64,000 nucleotides of DNA from Diphasiastrum complanatum (Eukaryota; Streptophyta; Lycopodiopsida; Lycopodiales; Lycopodiaceae): the NCBI GenBank assembly GCA_029204225.1, contig CM055094.1:70468252-70532251 (forward strand). The letters are read 5' to 3'. Under the pieces are notes generated by a model. That model was not told the origin of the DNA and did not search any database. It saw only the letters and a program-made list of their open reading frames with translations. Each line of letters starts with the position of its first letter. The stretch's first letter is position 1. The translations under genes were made by a program, and so were the position numbers. Positions 1 to 11,101 of the stretch are shown in pieces.

Positions 1-2280
1 TCCCTTGATAGATGAGTTAAAGATTCTATGACAAGGAGTTCAAGAGAGCAATATATTAAGACCACTGAGACAAAGAGGTTCTGTGGTAAAGGGGATCTTG
101 ATGTGGATCTTGCACGACTTTCCTGGCTATGGGGAATGTTCAGGTGAGATATCCTTGCTATTGGTTTGATTCATGGTATTATACTAAATTTTATGTGCAT
201 TCACAAATTTTCTTTCAATTGGAACATTGGACTCACGATTAAGCTGGTTGCTTTGTCTCAATGTAGGGCTCCAAACTAGTGGTTACAATGCGTGCCCCGT
301 TAGTGGTGAGTATTTGCAAGCACTTCATTCAAAACGTTTGTGAAAGATGGTATATGAGGGCCACACTCGATATCTTCCACCCGATCACTCTATGCGTGAC
401 GGGCTTGTTAGCCAACATCCTCATTCCATGAAATAACAATACATATTCAGGCCAACTAATGGTACGCCATTTATTTATTTTATGATTACTCTCTTTATGT
501 TTCTTCTAACGATATATGATCTGCATTAAATGTGTGTGTTTGTTTGTTAATATTGTAGGCAAGTGATTGGCTTCGGATTTGGATGTCCAATCAAGATCTA
601 GGATGACTCTCTCCCAGCATGAAGAGGTTATCAATATTTCATGAACTCTCATACTGGGAAGAATTGTTGATAAACCATCTTTTGGACCCGATGCACATAT
701 TCAAAAATGTTGAAAGCATGATATGGGAACACGTGACTGGGTCGAAAGATAAAAAAGGCATACGAGATGACCTAAAAGAAGTGGGAGAGATGGCGGATTT
801 ATGGCCACAAACGGTGGGGACTTCGATTGTCCTACCAAGGGCCCTATGGATCTTATTGAGGAGAGAAGAGATGATTGTGAAGAGGGCAATAGCCTCTTTT
901 TGAACTCCGACAGGACACATGCGATGCCTAAAGGGTGCCTTCACAAGGGACAACAAGCTAAGTGGACTAAAGTCTCATGAATGGCATAAATTTTTACAGG
1001 TTTGCGTGGCATGTTTCCTGACTTTTTTCCACCTCAACATTAACATTGTCGATTGCATTTTATAGCATGTCTTGTGATTTCATGATGATCTCATTGCGCA
1101 TATATGTATCTCAATGATCATGACCAAAGTTTGTGCATGCAGTTTGTGCTTCCCTTGGTGTTGAGAGGGTTGTTGACAGAGGAGTTGAGTGCAATCTACA
1201 AAATCAGTAGTTTGGTGAGGTACAGTGAATGTGCTTGCGATTTGCATCATTTTTTCTTGTGGTGATGATCTTACTAACACGTATGTCATTGTTGTTTCTC
1301 TTTTTTATGAAGATACATTTCATCCAAAGAGATACCATTGGCATCCATTAAGGCAGCAAGACAAAGCTCCATCAAGGCAGCGTGTTTGATCAAGAAGCAC
1401 TTTCCCACAGACATTCTCACCATTCAAATGCATCTCATTGTGCATTTGGTAGATGAGGTGGCCATCTACTTGCATCAGTTACCCATTCTTAGTCCATCCT
1501 AGACTATTGCTATTGTGGTAATTTCCATGTTCCTTCACTAACATTGATACATTTTGTTTTATTCAGGCACTATCCATAGCTATTGGATGTTTTTCTTAGA
1601 ACGATTCATGCGAACATTGAAGGGCTTTGTAAGACAAAGAGCAAGGCCTAAGGGTAGCATGGCGAAAGAATAGTTCAATTTCGTTCAGTACAAAAAATAC
1701 AATGCATTGTGGACGCATGGACGACACTTTTGTATGGAGCACATTGACTAAAATAGAAACACGTACGATTGTGGAGTCATGGCAAATTTTACCCAAGAGA
1801 GTCGAGGAAGCACGACGGACACCAATTTACTCTCTTCTCAACTTGATTATTGTGGAACAATCAATGACCTCCTCAAAGTTGGATTCAGGCAATTCAGCTT
1901 TTTCATATTTGACATCAAATTGTTCAAAGTTATTTGCAATGGTCCCAATGCAACTGTCAGAAAAGATGAGAGTGGTTATTTTGCCATTGATTCCACCAAG
2001 CTTTGGACACCAGATCAAAACGACACATTTCTTTTTTCGCAACAATGTGAGCATGTACATTTCTTCTATGTCTTCAAGATGTCTATGTTCTTTTGTTTTC
2101 AATCAATTGATTTTCAGTGTACTGCAAAAAATGCATATTGTGTATAGTAATACGCAAGCAACTGTAACATAGCTATCTATGGACACTAACTGTGAGTCAA
2201 TGTTTATGGTAACATCGATCAATTGTAGGTGGTCTTTTACCCTAATCGTTCAGATCCCAGATGGTGGTACATGATTTAAG
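1..2280 (+). pseudogene. TNP2-like CACTA transposase (Transposase_21 plus DUF4216-like), multi-exon, degenerate
   Basis: TNP2 proteins bind element ends and catalyse CACTA excision. Visible exons: 1-143 (PLIDEL, then HDFPGYGECSG; donor CAG/GTGAGA), 267 to about 433 (GLQTSGYNACPV then YEGHTRYLPPDHSMR), 559-999 (family signature YWEELLINHLLDPMHIFKN, then GLKSHEWHKFLQ), 1143-1219 (FVLPLVLRGLLTEELSAIYK), about 1313-1520 (HLIVHLVDE) and about 1567-1690 (LERFMRTLKGFVRQRARP). The DUF4216-like part follows at about 1779-2280 (LDYCGTINDLLKVGF, then QQCEHVHFF). An in-frame TGA follows the second exon's SKRL, and the third exon needs a frame change, so this copy is not functional. The same TGA position is broken in the copy at 54348-54514. 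Confidence 0.78.
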
Positions 2281-2460
2281 TCGCTCGTGGAGGACATGGC
2301 GCTGCCAGTTGATGCACCTCATGAACAAGATCGTGATGACGGATTGAACGACACAATTTCAGAGGATGATCATGTGCAAGCTTCACAAGCTAATGACGAC
2401 GTTGAGCGCGATGCATCATTGTTGGATGATTCAACGACACACGACACACTTTCATGATCT
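1..2460 (+). mobile_element. CACTA-A: CACTA (En/Spm) DNA transposon fragment
   Basis: This is the 3' two thirds of a CACTA-type transposon gene region, cut by the window start. It is recognised from TNP2-like transposase exons in the normal order, followed by a region resembling DUF4216, which commonly follows the TNP2 domain in plant CACTA proteins. Near-identical partial copies occur at 44685-45530 and 53824-54863, and an inverted piece lies at 17530-17693. No CACTA terminal inverted repeat is visible, so the element ends are not defined. The acidic stretch at about 2290-2457, rich in Asp and Glu when translated, is probably the transposase tail. Confidence 0.8.
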
Positions 2461-3062
2461 CACCCGTCGTCACTGTCGCCATTAGCCTTTTAAGATAAAC
2501 TTATTACATTAGGAAAAATATGGCCTCAAAGTGGGCCCTTTAAGAAATTTCACTTTGTAGAATTCATATGTGTGGGATGCCCTACACATGTACTTTTGAT
2601 CTCCTAAGCCCAATAATACCATAAAGATCAAACTAGCAGTGATTGACAATGGGAAAGCTGATCATACAAGAAATATTATTGTGTTACAAGCAAGATCTAT
2701 CAACAAAACATGAAACTAAGTACAATAAATGCCTCAACTCGGCTAGAGAGAGAATATGAAAGTACAAACTTGAGTAGAGAGAGAGGGCACAAAGAGCTTA
2801 GTATCCAAATTTGCATTACACACAAAAATCATCATCTTCTCAATGAGAGTACATCACATATATATAGATCCATGGATTCTCCTCCATGGATCTAGTCATG
2901 AATCCACCTCTCAAGCTATGTAGACTTATTCAAGCCACCTCAACATGTCTAATTGTGCCACCTAGTATTTTCATGTATTAAATGTGGCATGCAAAGTACA
3001 AATGGCAATTCCTATGGTAGCTCGAGTTCCTACTTCTGCCTAGCTTGAATATTTTATTTAGA
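2461..3062. other. Unassigned AT-rich sequence
   Basis: Six hundred bases follow the transposase acidic tail with no recognisable coding domain, RNA gene or LTR pair. A GAGAGAGAG-like purine stretch lies near 2780. The short palindrome ATCCATGGATTCTCCTCC/ATGGATCT lies at about 2868-2893. It could be CACTA subterminal DNA or part of an unpaired LTR; nothing here decides between them. Confidence 0.4.
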
Positions 3063-4356
3063 GATGGATTTTTACTAAGCCAAAAGAGCTCAATTCATCT
3101 TTGGCATTTTTAGAACCCCTACTTACAACATTAGATAGATTTTTCCAATATTTCAACACACTTTAGAGAGAGGTTGCGTAGAGAGAGAATGCAAACCGGT
3201 AACTTATGGTCGCTATTTTCCGAGTTTTTGGCCTTGCCCGACGTTTAACCTAGATATTCCCAAAGGAGTGGCCTTAAATTATTCATTTGCATAGAACTAG
3301 ATACTGAGCTTGTCATAAAAGATGTCAAGTGCTGCAAAATTGTGACATGGATAACCTTGACACAGTCATCATAATCGTCGAGGATGTGAATAATGGGAAG
3401 TCTCCAAAGAGGCTTATGGTCATCAATGAAAATCTTGTCGAAGTGATATTTGCTACTAGCTATTATTATGAAAAAAGTTGGAACAATCAACAAATATGAA
3501 TACATGTTTATTTTCTTTTATACGCAAGGAGATTGTCCTTGAAAAAGAGAATACCTATCAAAAGTCGAAGGCATCAGAGGTTGAGTTGACCAAAAAATTG
3601 CATGTCATACCCATTTAAGGTTGCATGAGGAGGAGGAAAAGGAGTTTGATCCTAGCAAGTTGAAAGTTGTCATAGATGGGTTTTTACTAAGCCAAAAGAG
3701 CTCAATTTATCTTTGGCATTTTTAGGACCCCTACTTACAACATTAGATAGATTTTTCCAATATTTCAACACACTTTAGAGAGAGGTTACGTAGAGAGAGA
3801 ATGCAAACCGATAACTTTTCGTAGATTTTTCCAATATTTCAACACACTTTAGAGAAAGGTTACATAGAGATAATGCAAACCGATAACTTCTGGTCGCTGT
3901 TTTCTGAGTTTTCGGCCTTGCCCGACGTTCAACTTAGATATTCCCAAGGGAGTGGCCTTAAATTATTCATTTGCATGAAACTAGATACTGAGCTTGTCAT
4001 AAAAGATGTCAAGTGTTGCAAAATTGTGACATGGATAACCTTGACACTGTCATCATAATCGTCGAGGATGTGAACAATGAGAAGTCTCAAAAGAGTCTTA
4101 TGGTCATCAATGATAAGCTTTGTCGGGGCGATCTTTGCTACTAGCTATTATCATGAAAAAAGTTGGAACAATTAACAAATATGAATACATGTTTATTTTC
4201 TTTTATATGCAAGGAGATTGTCCTTGAAAAAGAGAATACCTATCAAAAGTCGAAGGCACCAGAGGTTGAGCTGACCAAAAAATTGCATGTCATATCTATT
4301 TAAGGTTGCATGAGGAGGAGGTAAAGTAGTTTGATCCTAGCAAGTTGAAAGTTGTC
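3063..4356. repeat. Tandem duplication of an approximately 612-bp unit, second unit expanded
   Basis: Unit 1 (3063-3674) and unit 2 (3675 to about 4356) both begin with GATGG(A/G)TTTTTACTAAGCC and end with the stretch ending TTGAAAGTTGTC. They are near identical. Unit 2 is longer because a 72-bp piece beginning TAGATTTTTCCAATATTTC (3749) is itself repeated at 3821. The large inverted repeat described below starts at this inner repeat. No coding domain was recognised. Confidence 0.85.
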
Positions 4357-5413
4357 GTGGCAACTGAAAATGTGAAAACTTCAATGGAAAAACCACCAAG
4401 AAAAAAAGTTTTTGTCCCAAAAAACAAAAAGTCTATTGAGATTGAAGAAGAGCCATCATCTGAGGAAATATAGACAACTTTGCAGGGCTTCCCGTAGTTC
4501 TAGTGTATTTTCCAGTGAGCAAAAGGAGACCAGGAAGTTGATCTCAAAAGAAAAATTGGTTAATCCCCATATAAATTAGCTATTTGACGTATAAATATTG
4601 AAGTTAAAGAGATAATTACACTATGTAGTTAAAGTTCATATGTGCAGAAACATTGATTCACAATATACTTAAATTTTGTAAATCTTGTGTCACTTGAATT
4701 TGTTAGAAAGCTTGTATTTGGTTAAAGAAATCTTTGAAAGTGTGTTTCAGTTTTGAAAGTTATTTTCCTAGATAGAACTCGACAGTATTTATATTTTTTG
4801 GTATAGTTTCAATTATCTTTCAATTTGCTGATTTTTTTTTTGGATATTAAAGATTTTCAATGTCTTTTAAAAATATATATTCCATGTGACTTTTTGAAGT
4901 TATGTGATATTAAATGAAAAATGTTTTTATAAATTGCATGAAGATGCTCACGTAGCTCATTATTATCATTAAAATTGAATATATTTTGTATCTATTTATT
5001 GACCAAGTTACAAATATAACTAAATTTGAATATATCAATAAGATAGTTTGATATAGAAAGTATGTTTGTTCGATATAAAAAGAATGCAATATATAATTAT
5101 GTTGTTAAAATTTTATTTTGTCATTTTTGTAAATGTGAATATAATTAAAAAATCGACATTATTCCGTAATTAGCAAATTAAAAAATTAGTACAAATCGAA
5201 AATTATGTAGATTTTTGGAAGATTTTGAATATACTTTTTTTGTTGACCTTCTTGATATACAAAAATAGGTTTATAATTTTCACATATTTGTATTTTGAAA
5301 ATATAAGAAAAACATGTCATTTTTCTTATTTGTATGCAAAAGAAATATGGTTTTTTTTAAATGACCTTTTTTTTGTCAATTTTGAAAGATTCGTTAAGGA
5401 GAACCTTCGACCT
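4357..5413. other. AT-rich non-Copia part of the left arm, with a short coding-like remnant
   Basis: About 4317-4470 on the plus strand reads as a lysine- and glutamate-rich stretch (KPPRKKVFVPKNKKS, then EEEPSSEE) ending in TAG. It has coding-like composition but no known domain. From about 4560 to 5400 the sequence is extremely AT-rich with long A and T runs and no plausible gene. The junction with Copia-2 RNase H at 5414 is also present in the right arm (about 34310), so it existed before the arms were duplicated. Confidence 0.55.
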
Positions 5414-6500
5414 CACTAGATGACAATGAGATAGTGGCTTGTTTCTTCGACATCCATGATATAACTCCATCACCTATGAAAATAACATGAGAACTAGTGG
5501 ATTTTCTATCCATTACATCTCCAGCATAGTCCGAATCTAAAAATCCAAAAAGATTAGATGATCATCCCTCATACAATGTGCCAAAATCGTTCCAATGATG
5601 TACCTCAAAACTCATTTTCCTAGCTTCCAATGCTCCTCACTAAGATCTTGCTTAAATTGACTCAATATTCCAACACAATAACTTAGATCTAGTCTAATAA
5701 TGGTTAGATAGATGAGTGAACCAACTATATTTCTATATAGAGTAATGTCCTTGAAGGATCTTTCACTACCTCTTATAGTTAACTTTACATGAGACTCCAT
5801 AGGTGTATCACTAGCTTTTGCATCTACCATATGACTTTCTAGAATAGAACTAGCATACTTCTCTTGACAAATGAAAGTAGATTGAGAAGTACTAATCACT
5901 TCTATTCCCAAAATGTAATACAAGTTACCAAGATCATGCAACTCAAACTCCTTCTTAAGAGTACTATTGATATCCTCCACATCTTGATTGTCTCCACCAC
6001 TCAAGATGATATCATCCACATAAATTAGCAAGATGGGAACACCAGTTCCAAAACACCTATAATAAAGTGAAAGATTAAAATCACTCATAAAAAAGCCTTG
6101 AGAGAGTAAAAAAGTGTTAAGCTTAGCATACCAACTCCTTGGTGCTTGCTTAAGGCCAAACAAACTCTTTCATAGTAGACACACATGATTTGGCTTTGTT
6201 GATGAGATGTAGCTCTTGGGTTGCTCCATGTACACTTCCTCCTCAAGATCACCATAATTTCAAGAATGTATTTGTAAGGTCCATTTTCCATAAATCCCAT
6301 CCACAAAGTTTAGCAAGTGAGATGATGACTCGAATGCTTACCATCTTTGCCACGGGTGCAAAGGTCTCTCATCATAGTCAATCCCTTGTTCTTGAGCATA
6401 TCCTTTTGCCACTAACCTTTCCTCGTACTTGTTCATAGATCCATCTTGGTTTGTCTTCACCTTGAATATTCATTTCCATCCACTAACTTTCTTGTCCTTA
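5414..6500 (-). pseudogene. Copia-2 reverse transcriptase/RNase H remnant
   Basis: In Copia pol this part copies RNA into cDNA and degrades the RNA template. The longest open stretch (5612-6163) shows FGLKQAPRSWYAKLN, the catalytic YVDDIILSGG, then the connection region up to SQFKQDLSEEHWKLGK. N-terminal RT sequence continues toward 6500 in other frames, so there are several frameshifts. RNase H stops at 5414 within the SSEAEY motif, removing the C-terminal part of the domain. The copy in the right arm (about 33230-34290) carries similar defects. Confidence 0.85.
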
Positions 6501-6505
6501 GGTAA
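6501..6505. repeat. Copia-1 target-site duplication, left copy (GGTAA)
   Basis: GGTAA precedes the terminal TGTGAAAA of Copia-1 and is repeated immediately after the other end (12929-12933). The uninterrupted site exists once, as its complement TTACC, in the right arm near 33213. That confirms the 5-bp duplication. Confidence 0.97.
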
Positions 6506-7160
6506 TGTGAAAAATACAGATCCTAAGTGGATCTAAACTCCAAGATCATTGGCTTGAATGCTTGCACTCCAAACTACATAAGCTAGGAATTGGCAACACA
6601 TTCTATGCTACCTAGAATGCAAAGAACTTGATCAAAAAGCATTTATCACAAATGGAAACTTCCATAAACATCAAGTGCGGCCCAAAATAGCATTATACAG
6701 TCCATAATACATCAGCCTACCACTTTTGGAAAGCACCTAAGATCATACACAATAGCTTGAAGACAATACACACAACAATGCTCTCAATGGAGGAAGAAAC
6801 AATGACAATGATCTATTGATCTCAATGAAGCATACAAAAGGTTTCTCCAACCTGTTCTCCACGACTTCCCTACTATTTATGGATGAGGAAGATGACTCTC
6901 TCTCCTCTCTCTAGAAGGTACTTGACCCTAGATATTCCCTATATAGGAAAAATAGCTAAAAATGGCTTATATGACCAAAATACATCAAAATGGTCTCATT
7001 TTGAAGGGTATGAAGTTTGACACTTCATCATACTGAAAAAATACAGTAAATAAAAACATTGTGGCCTGGTTCACACGTGTGAAACTCCAGAACCAAAACT
7101 ATTTACAATTTTAGCCAATTTAGGCCTCAAACTAGCTAGGAAATGTTGACAATTTTCACA
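6506..7160 (-). repeat. Copia-1 3' LTR
   Basis: A 655-bp direct repeat of 12274-12928, bounded by TGTGAAAA and TTTTCACA. Differences from the other LTR: CTTCCCT against CTTTCCT, AATACAGT against AATAAAGT, and GTGAAACT against GTGAGACT. Confidence 0.97.
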
Positions 7161-8778
7161 CTCCCTCTTCAACATTGGATGCTAGTTTCAACATAGTCTT
7201 TGAGCACATTCCAAGATTAGATCTATGCATTAAATATAGGTCCTTTCCCAATGGTTTGGTGAAGATATCAGCCACACACTCCTTTGAAGAGACATGTTGA
7301 AGCTCCACCTCTTTGGCAATGACTTGATCTCTCACAAAATGGTGAGCAATCTCAATGTGCTTGCTCCTTGCATGAAAAACAGGATTGCTTGCCAAGCTTT
7401 GGGCTGAAAGGTTATCACAAAGTATGATTGGAGTCTTCTCTGGTTCCAGCAAGTGAAGATCCAATAACATCCTCTTGATCCAAAGAATCTCCTTGGTGCA
7501 TGTTGTTAATGCCTTGTACTCGGCTTCGGTGGAAGATAGAGAGATAGTTGGTTGCTTCTTTGATAGCCATGAGACCACTCCATCTCCAAGATAGATTGCA
7601 AAGGCACTTGTTGACTTCCTATCCATTTGATCACCTGCAAAATCTGAATCTGAAAATCCACAAAGGTTAGGTGTAGTACCTCCATACAAGATGCCAAAAT
7701 CTCTAGATCCCGAGATGTATCTAAGTACTCTCTTTCCTAGCTTCCAATGAGCCTCACTAGGATCTTGCATAAATTGACTTAGTTTACCAACCACAAAGCT
7801 TAGATCAGGTCTTGTGATGGTTAACCATATAAGAGATCCTATTAGCTTTCTATAGAGAGTAATGTCCTTGAAGGATCTTTCATTACTTCTTGTAGTTAGC
7901 TTTACATTTGATTCCATAGGAGTAGAAACAACTTTACAATCTTCCATATGAAACCCTTTTAGAATAGAGTTAACATACTTTTCTTGACATATGAATGTAG
8001 ATTTAGAAGTTCTAATAATCTCTATTCCTAAGATATAATGAAGTTTAACAAGATCTTGAATTTCAAACTCTCTTTTGAGTGCCATCTTGATTTCATCTAT
8101 ATCTAGATTGTTACCACCACTTAAGATAATGTCATCAACATAGATCAAAAGTAAAGTGATATCATTTTCATTCAATCTAAAGTAGAGAGAATGATCATAC
8201 TCACTCATAACAAAGTTTTGAGAAAGTAAGAAGGAATTGAGCTTAGCATACCAACTCCTTGGTGCTTGCTTTAGCCCATACAAACTCTTTTGGAGATAGC
8301 ACACATGATTAGGCTCATCATGTGAAACATAGCCCTCGGGTTGCTCCATGTAAATATCTTCTTCAAGATCACCATTCAAGAAGGCATTAGTAACATCCAT
8401 TTGCCACATATCCCAATCATAAAGAGTTGCAAGAGAGATTAGGATTCGAATAGTTACCATCTTTGCCACGGGTGCAAAGGTCTCATCATAGTCAATACCA
8501 TATTCTTGAGCATACCCCTTTGCCACCAACCTTGCCTTGTACTTGTTGATTGATCCATCTTGATTTGTCTTGATCTTGAAGATCCACTTACAACCAATTG
8601 CCTTCTTGTCCTTTGGAAGCTTTACCAACCTCCATGTGTTGCTTTTGATGAGTGCTTGATGCTCATGATCCATGGCTTGGATCCATTCCTTCTTTTGAAT
8701 TGCTTCACCTACACAAGTTGGTTCATCTAAGAAAAGCAAGGTTAGAGTTGTCCACCACTTGCTTTCCTTTTTCATCAT
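7156..8778 (-). CDS. pol: Copia-1 pol, reverse transcriptase and RNase H
   Basis: A 540-residue open frame. It converts element RNA into double-stranded cDNA in cytoplasmic virus-like particles. [22 protein letters not shown] (residues 65-84), FLNGDLEEDIYMEQPEGY (133-150), SLYGLKQAPRSWY (165-177), catalytic YVDD (213-216). RNase H: SDSDFAGD (376-383), TEAEY (417-421), CDN (454-456) and ADIFTKPLG (503-511); the acidic residues expected for catalysis are present. The annotated start (Met at 8778) is simply the first Met in this frame. Homology begins at LDEPT (residue 17), so the real product is probably a gag-pol polyprotein interrupted by a frameshift. The stop codon TGA lies inside the first bases of the 3' LTR. 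This is the longest intact RT in the window. Confidence 0.95.
   Translation of the reverse strand: MMKKESKWWTTLTLLFLDEPTCVGEAIQKKEWIQAMDHEHQALIKSNTWRLVKLPKDKKAIGCKWIFKIKTNQDGSINKYKARLVAKGYAQEYGIDYDETFAPVAKMVTIRILISLATLYDWDMWQMDVTNAFLNGDLEEDIYMEQPEGYVSHDEPNHVCYLQKSLYGLKQAPRSWYAKLNSFLLSQNFVMSEYDHSLYFRLNENDITLLLIYVDDIILSGGNNLDIDEIKMALKREFEIQDLVKLHYILGIEIIRTSKSTFICQEKYVNSILKGFHMEDCKVVSTPMESNVKLTTRSNERSFKDITLYRKLIGSLIWLTITRPDLSFVVGKLSQFMQDPSEAHWKLGKRVLRYISGSRDFGILYGGTTPNLCGFSDSDFAGDQMDRKSTSAFAIYLGDGVVSWLSKKQPTISLSSTEAEYKALTTCTKEILWIKRMLLDLHLLEPEKTPIILCDNLSAQSLASNPVFHARSKHIEIAHHFVRDQVIAKEVELQHVSSKECVADIFTKPLGKDLYLMHRSNLGMCSKTMLKLASNVEEGV
7161..7170 (-). other. Copia-1 polypurine tract
   Basis: On the element strand this reads GAAGAGGGAG immediately before the 3' LTR (TGTGAAAA). 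Its position and composition are those of the plus-strand DNA synthesis primer. It also encodes the last residues of pol (EEG). Confidence 0.92.
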
Positions 8779-11101
8779 AGGTTAGCCTTGATGGCTTAGC
8801 CCTTTGCATTTGAGTCTTCCTTGAAGTTTGCTTTGGAGTGGCATCTCCATCTTCATCCAAGACATCTTGCACATCATGATGATTAGTAGGCACATCAACA
8901 TCAACATCAACAACATTGGAAACATTCTCTTCATGAAAGATGACATCCCTACTTATGACAACTTTCTTTGTAGAAGGAATGTACACTTTGTAAGCCTTGC
9001 TTACTTCACTATAGCCAACAAACACACCCTTCTTTGATGAAGGATCTTCTTTAGTTCTATCATCAAGTGTGATATTGACAAAACATGTACATCCAAAGAT
9101 CCTACAATGCTTGACACTCGGCCTTCTACCATAAAGAGCCTCATGAGGAGTTTTACCATCCAAGGAAGCACTTGTCCATCTATTACATAGATAGTTAGCA
9201 CATGCTAAAGCTTCCCCCCAAAAAGACTTAGCAAGATTAGCATGTAGTCTCATTGCCTTGGCACATTCACAAAGGGTTCTATTCTTCCTCTCGGCCACTC
9301 CATTCTGTTGTGGAGTCCTAGGACTAGACATCTCCCTCTTAATCCCATGTGCTATACAAAAGTCTTTGAACCTATTTGAGGTGTATTCCCCTCCATTATC
9401 AGATCTTAAGCATTTGATCTTTGTATTGAATTGGTTTTCCATTTCATTCTTGAACTTGACAAATGCAGCAAACACTTCATCCTTACTTTTAAGAAGATAG
9501 ATCCAAGTATACCTACTAAAGTCATCAATGAAAGTTGCATACATCTTTGCCCCACCATTGCTAGTTGTACTAGAAGAATGAATATCAGAATGCACAAGTT
9601 GAAAAGCTTCTTTAGATCTAGAAGTAGATCTAGAATAAGCAAGTCTATGAGATTTGGACAAGGCACAATGTTCACAAACACTATTGTTTGCAACAAGACT
9701 TTTAGGGAGACCAAGAACAAGCTCTTTCTTTGCCATTACCTCCAAAGATTTGAAGTTGGGATGGCCCAACCTCTTGTGCCAAACTTCTTGGTTTGTCAAT
9801 TGCTCCCTAGCCATACATCCTTCATGATTAGAGATCACACATGCATCAAGCTTGAAAAGTTTACCATGCCTCCTACCTTGAGCAATCAAGGATCCACATT
9901 TACTTATCAAACATGCATCTCCAATGAACTCCACATCAAGTCCTTTGTCAATCATTTGACTTACACTAAGCAAATTCTTAGTGATTGAAGGAATGTACAA
10001 AACATTTTCAAGATTTGCTTTCCTATTTGTTGAAAGGGAAATAGGAATAGTGCCTATGCCTTTGATGTCACATTGACCATCATTTGCAGTGTAGATGATG
10101 TTACCTTCTCCCTCATAAGACAATAAGGATGTAAAGTATTCCTTATGTCTTGTCATGTGAGATGAGGCTCCACTATCAATCCACCAAGGATCATTATCAT
10201 CTATGTTGGCTAACAAACTTGAAGTCATAACAAGTGATTCACATGTGTTATGTTCTTCCTCATCTATTGTAAGATTTCCTTGCCTCTCTCCTTGCTCTCT
10301 TTTTTTCTTATAACATTCATTTGCAAAATGACCTTTTATCCCACAATAAAAGCACTTGAACTTTGACTTATTGTTCTTAGTAGAAGAGGAAGAGGAAGAG
10401 TGATCATCATGATCAAAGTTACCACCTTTGGACCATTTTCCTTTGCCTTTACCTTTGCCCTTGAATTTGCCTTTTGTGAAGAAAGCCTCTTCACCTCCAC
10501 CTTGCAAGGATGCACCATCAAGCTTTGATTGCAACCTATGTTCTTCAGCCAATAAGATTTCTTGCAAGTCAACCACACTTGGCAAGACTCTTTGAATGGC
10601 AAAACTTTGCACAAGGTTAGCATGTTCATTTAGCAAACCATTCAACATAACTTGGACTATTTCACCATCTTTTATGTTCTCATCAATGCATGCTAAATCA
10701 TCACTTAGGGACTTAACTCTCAAGATAAATGCATGAGCACTTTCACCCTCTCTTTGCCTACTAGAAAATATTTGTCTCCTTAGGGTCAATACCCTAGATG
10801 TGGACTTTGATTCAAAGAGCTTCTTTAAGGCATTCCATGCCTCACTTGCACTTTGACACTTTCCAACTTCCTTGAGAAGTTCATTTGTAACATTCATTTT
10901 AATGATATGAAGAGCCCTTTTGGCCTTCTTATCAAACCTTTGTTGCTCTTGAAGTGTGAGAGGTCTCTCTTCAATTTCTGCAACTATGTCCATGAGTTCA
11001 TTCAACTCAAGTAAGGACTCCATCCTCACTTTCCAAGTAGAGTAGTTTGATGAACTCAACCTTTCACTAGACTCTAGCATGATCCCACCATTGGAAGCCA
11101 T
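8723..11101 (-). CDS. gag-pol: Copia-1 gag-protease-integrase polyprotein
   Basis: A 792-residue open frame. Gag (residues 1 to about 290) has an N-terminal SSNYSTWKVRMESLLELN segment and a CX2CX4HX4C zinc knuckle, CFYCGIKGHFANEC (250-263), after a basic Lys/Gly stretch (about 210-225) expected to bind RNA. Protease: active site DSGAS (309-313) in WWIDSGASSHMT. Integrase: HHCC zinc domain H442, H447, C476, C479; catalytic D506, D568 and E604, with the canonical 35-residue spacing between the last two; then the C-terminal VFVGYS module. The frame ends in LAFLR at 8723 and overlaps the RT frame by 56 bp in another phase, where related elements read continuously. The Met at 11101 is chosen because gag homology begins there. 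Confidence 0.95.
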   Translation of the reverse strand: MASNGGIMLESSERLSSSNYSTWKVRMESLLELNELMDIVAEIEERPLTLQEQQRFDKKAKRALHIIKMNVTNELLKEVGKCQSASEAWNALKKLFESKSTSRVLTLRRQIFSSRQREGESAHAFILRVKSLSDDLACIDENIKDGEIVQVMLNGLLNEHANLVQSFAIQRVLPSVVDLQEILLAEEHRLQSKLDGASLQGGGEEAFFTKGKFKGKGKGKGKWSKGGNFDHDDHSSSSSSTKNNKSKFKCFYCGIKGHFANECYKKKREQGERQGNLTIDEEEHNTCESLVMTSSLLANIDDNDPWWIDSGASSHMTRHKEYFTSLLSYEGEGNIIYTANDGQCDIKGIGTIPISLSTNRKANLENVLYIPSITKNLLSVSQMIDKGLDVEFIGDACLISKCGSLIAQGRRHGKLFKLDACVISNHEGCMAREQLTNQEVWHKRLGHPNFKSLEVMAKKELVLGLPKSLVANNSVCEHCALSKSHRLAYSRSTSRSKEAFQLVHSDIHSSSTTSNGGAKMYATFIDDFSRYTWIYLLKSKDEVFAAFVKFKNEMENQFNTKIKCLRSDNGGEYTSNRFKDFCIAHGIKREMSSPRTPQQNGVAERKNRTLCECAKAMRLHANLAKSFWGEALACANYLCNRWTSASLDGKTPHEALYGRRPSVKHCRIFGCTCFVNITLDDRTKEDPSSKKGVFVGYSEVSKAYKVYIPSTKKVVISRDVIFHEENVSNVVDVDVDVPTNHHDVQDVLDEDGDATPKQTSRKTQMQRAKPSRLTYDEKGKQVVDNSNLAFLR

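Noticed and set aside
1827-2102. 91-codon minus-strand frame repeated at 45017-45292
   Set aside because: Antisense of the DUF4216-like transposase region; conserved only because the DNA is.
9431-9988. 185-codon plus-strand open frame
   Set aside because: It is antisense to the Copia-1 integrase region, and its residues show no domain.
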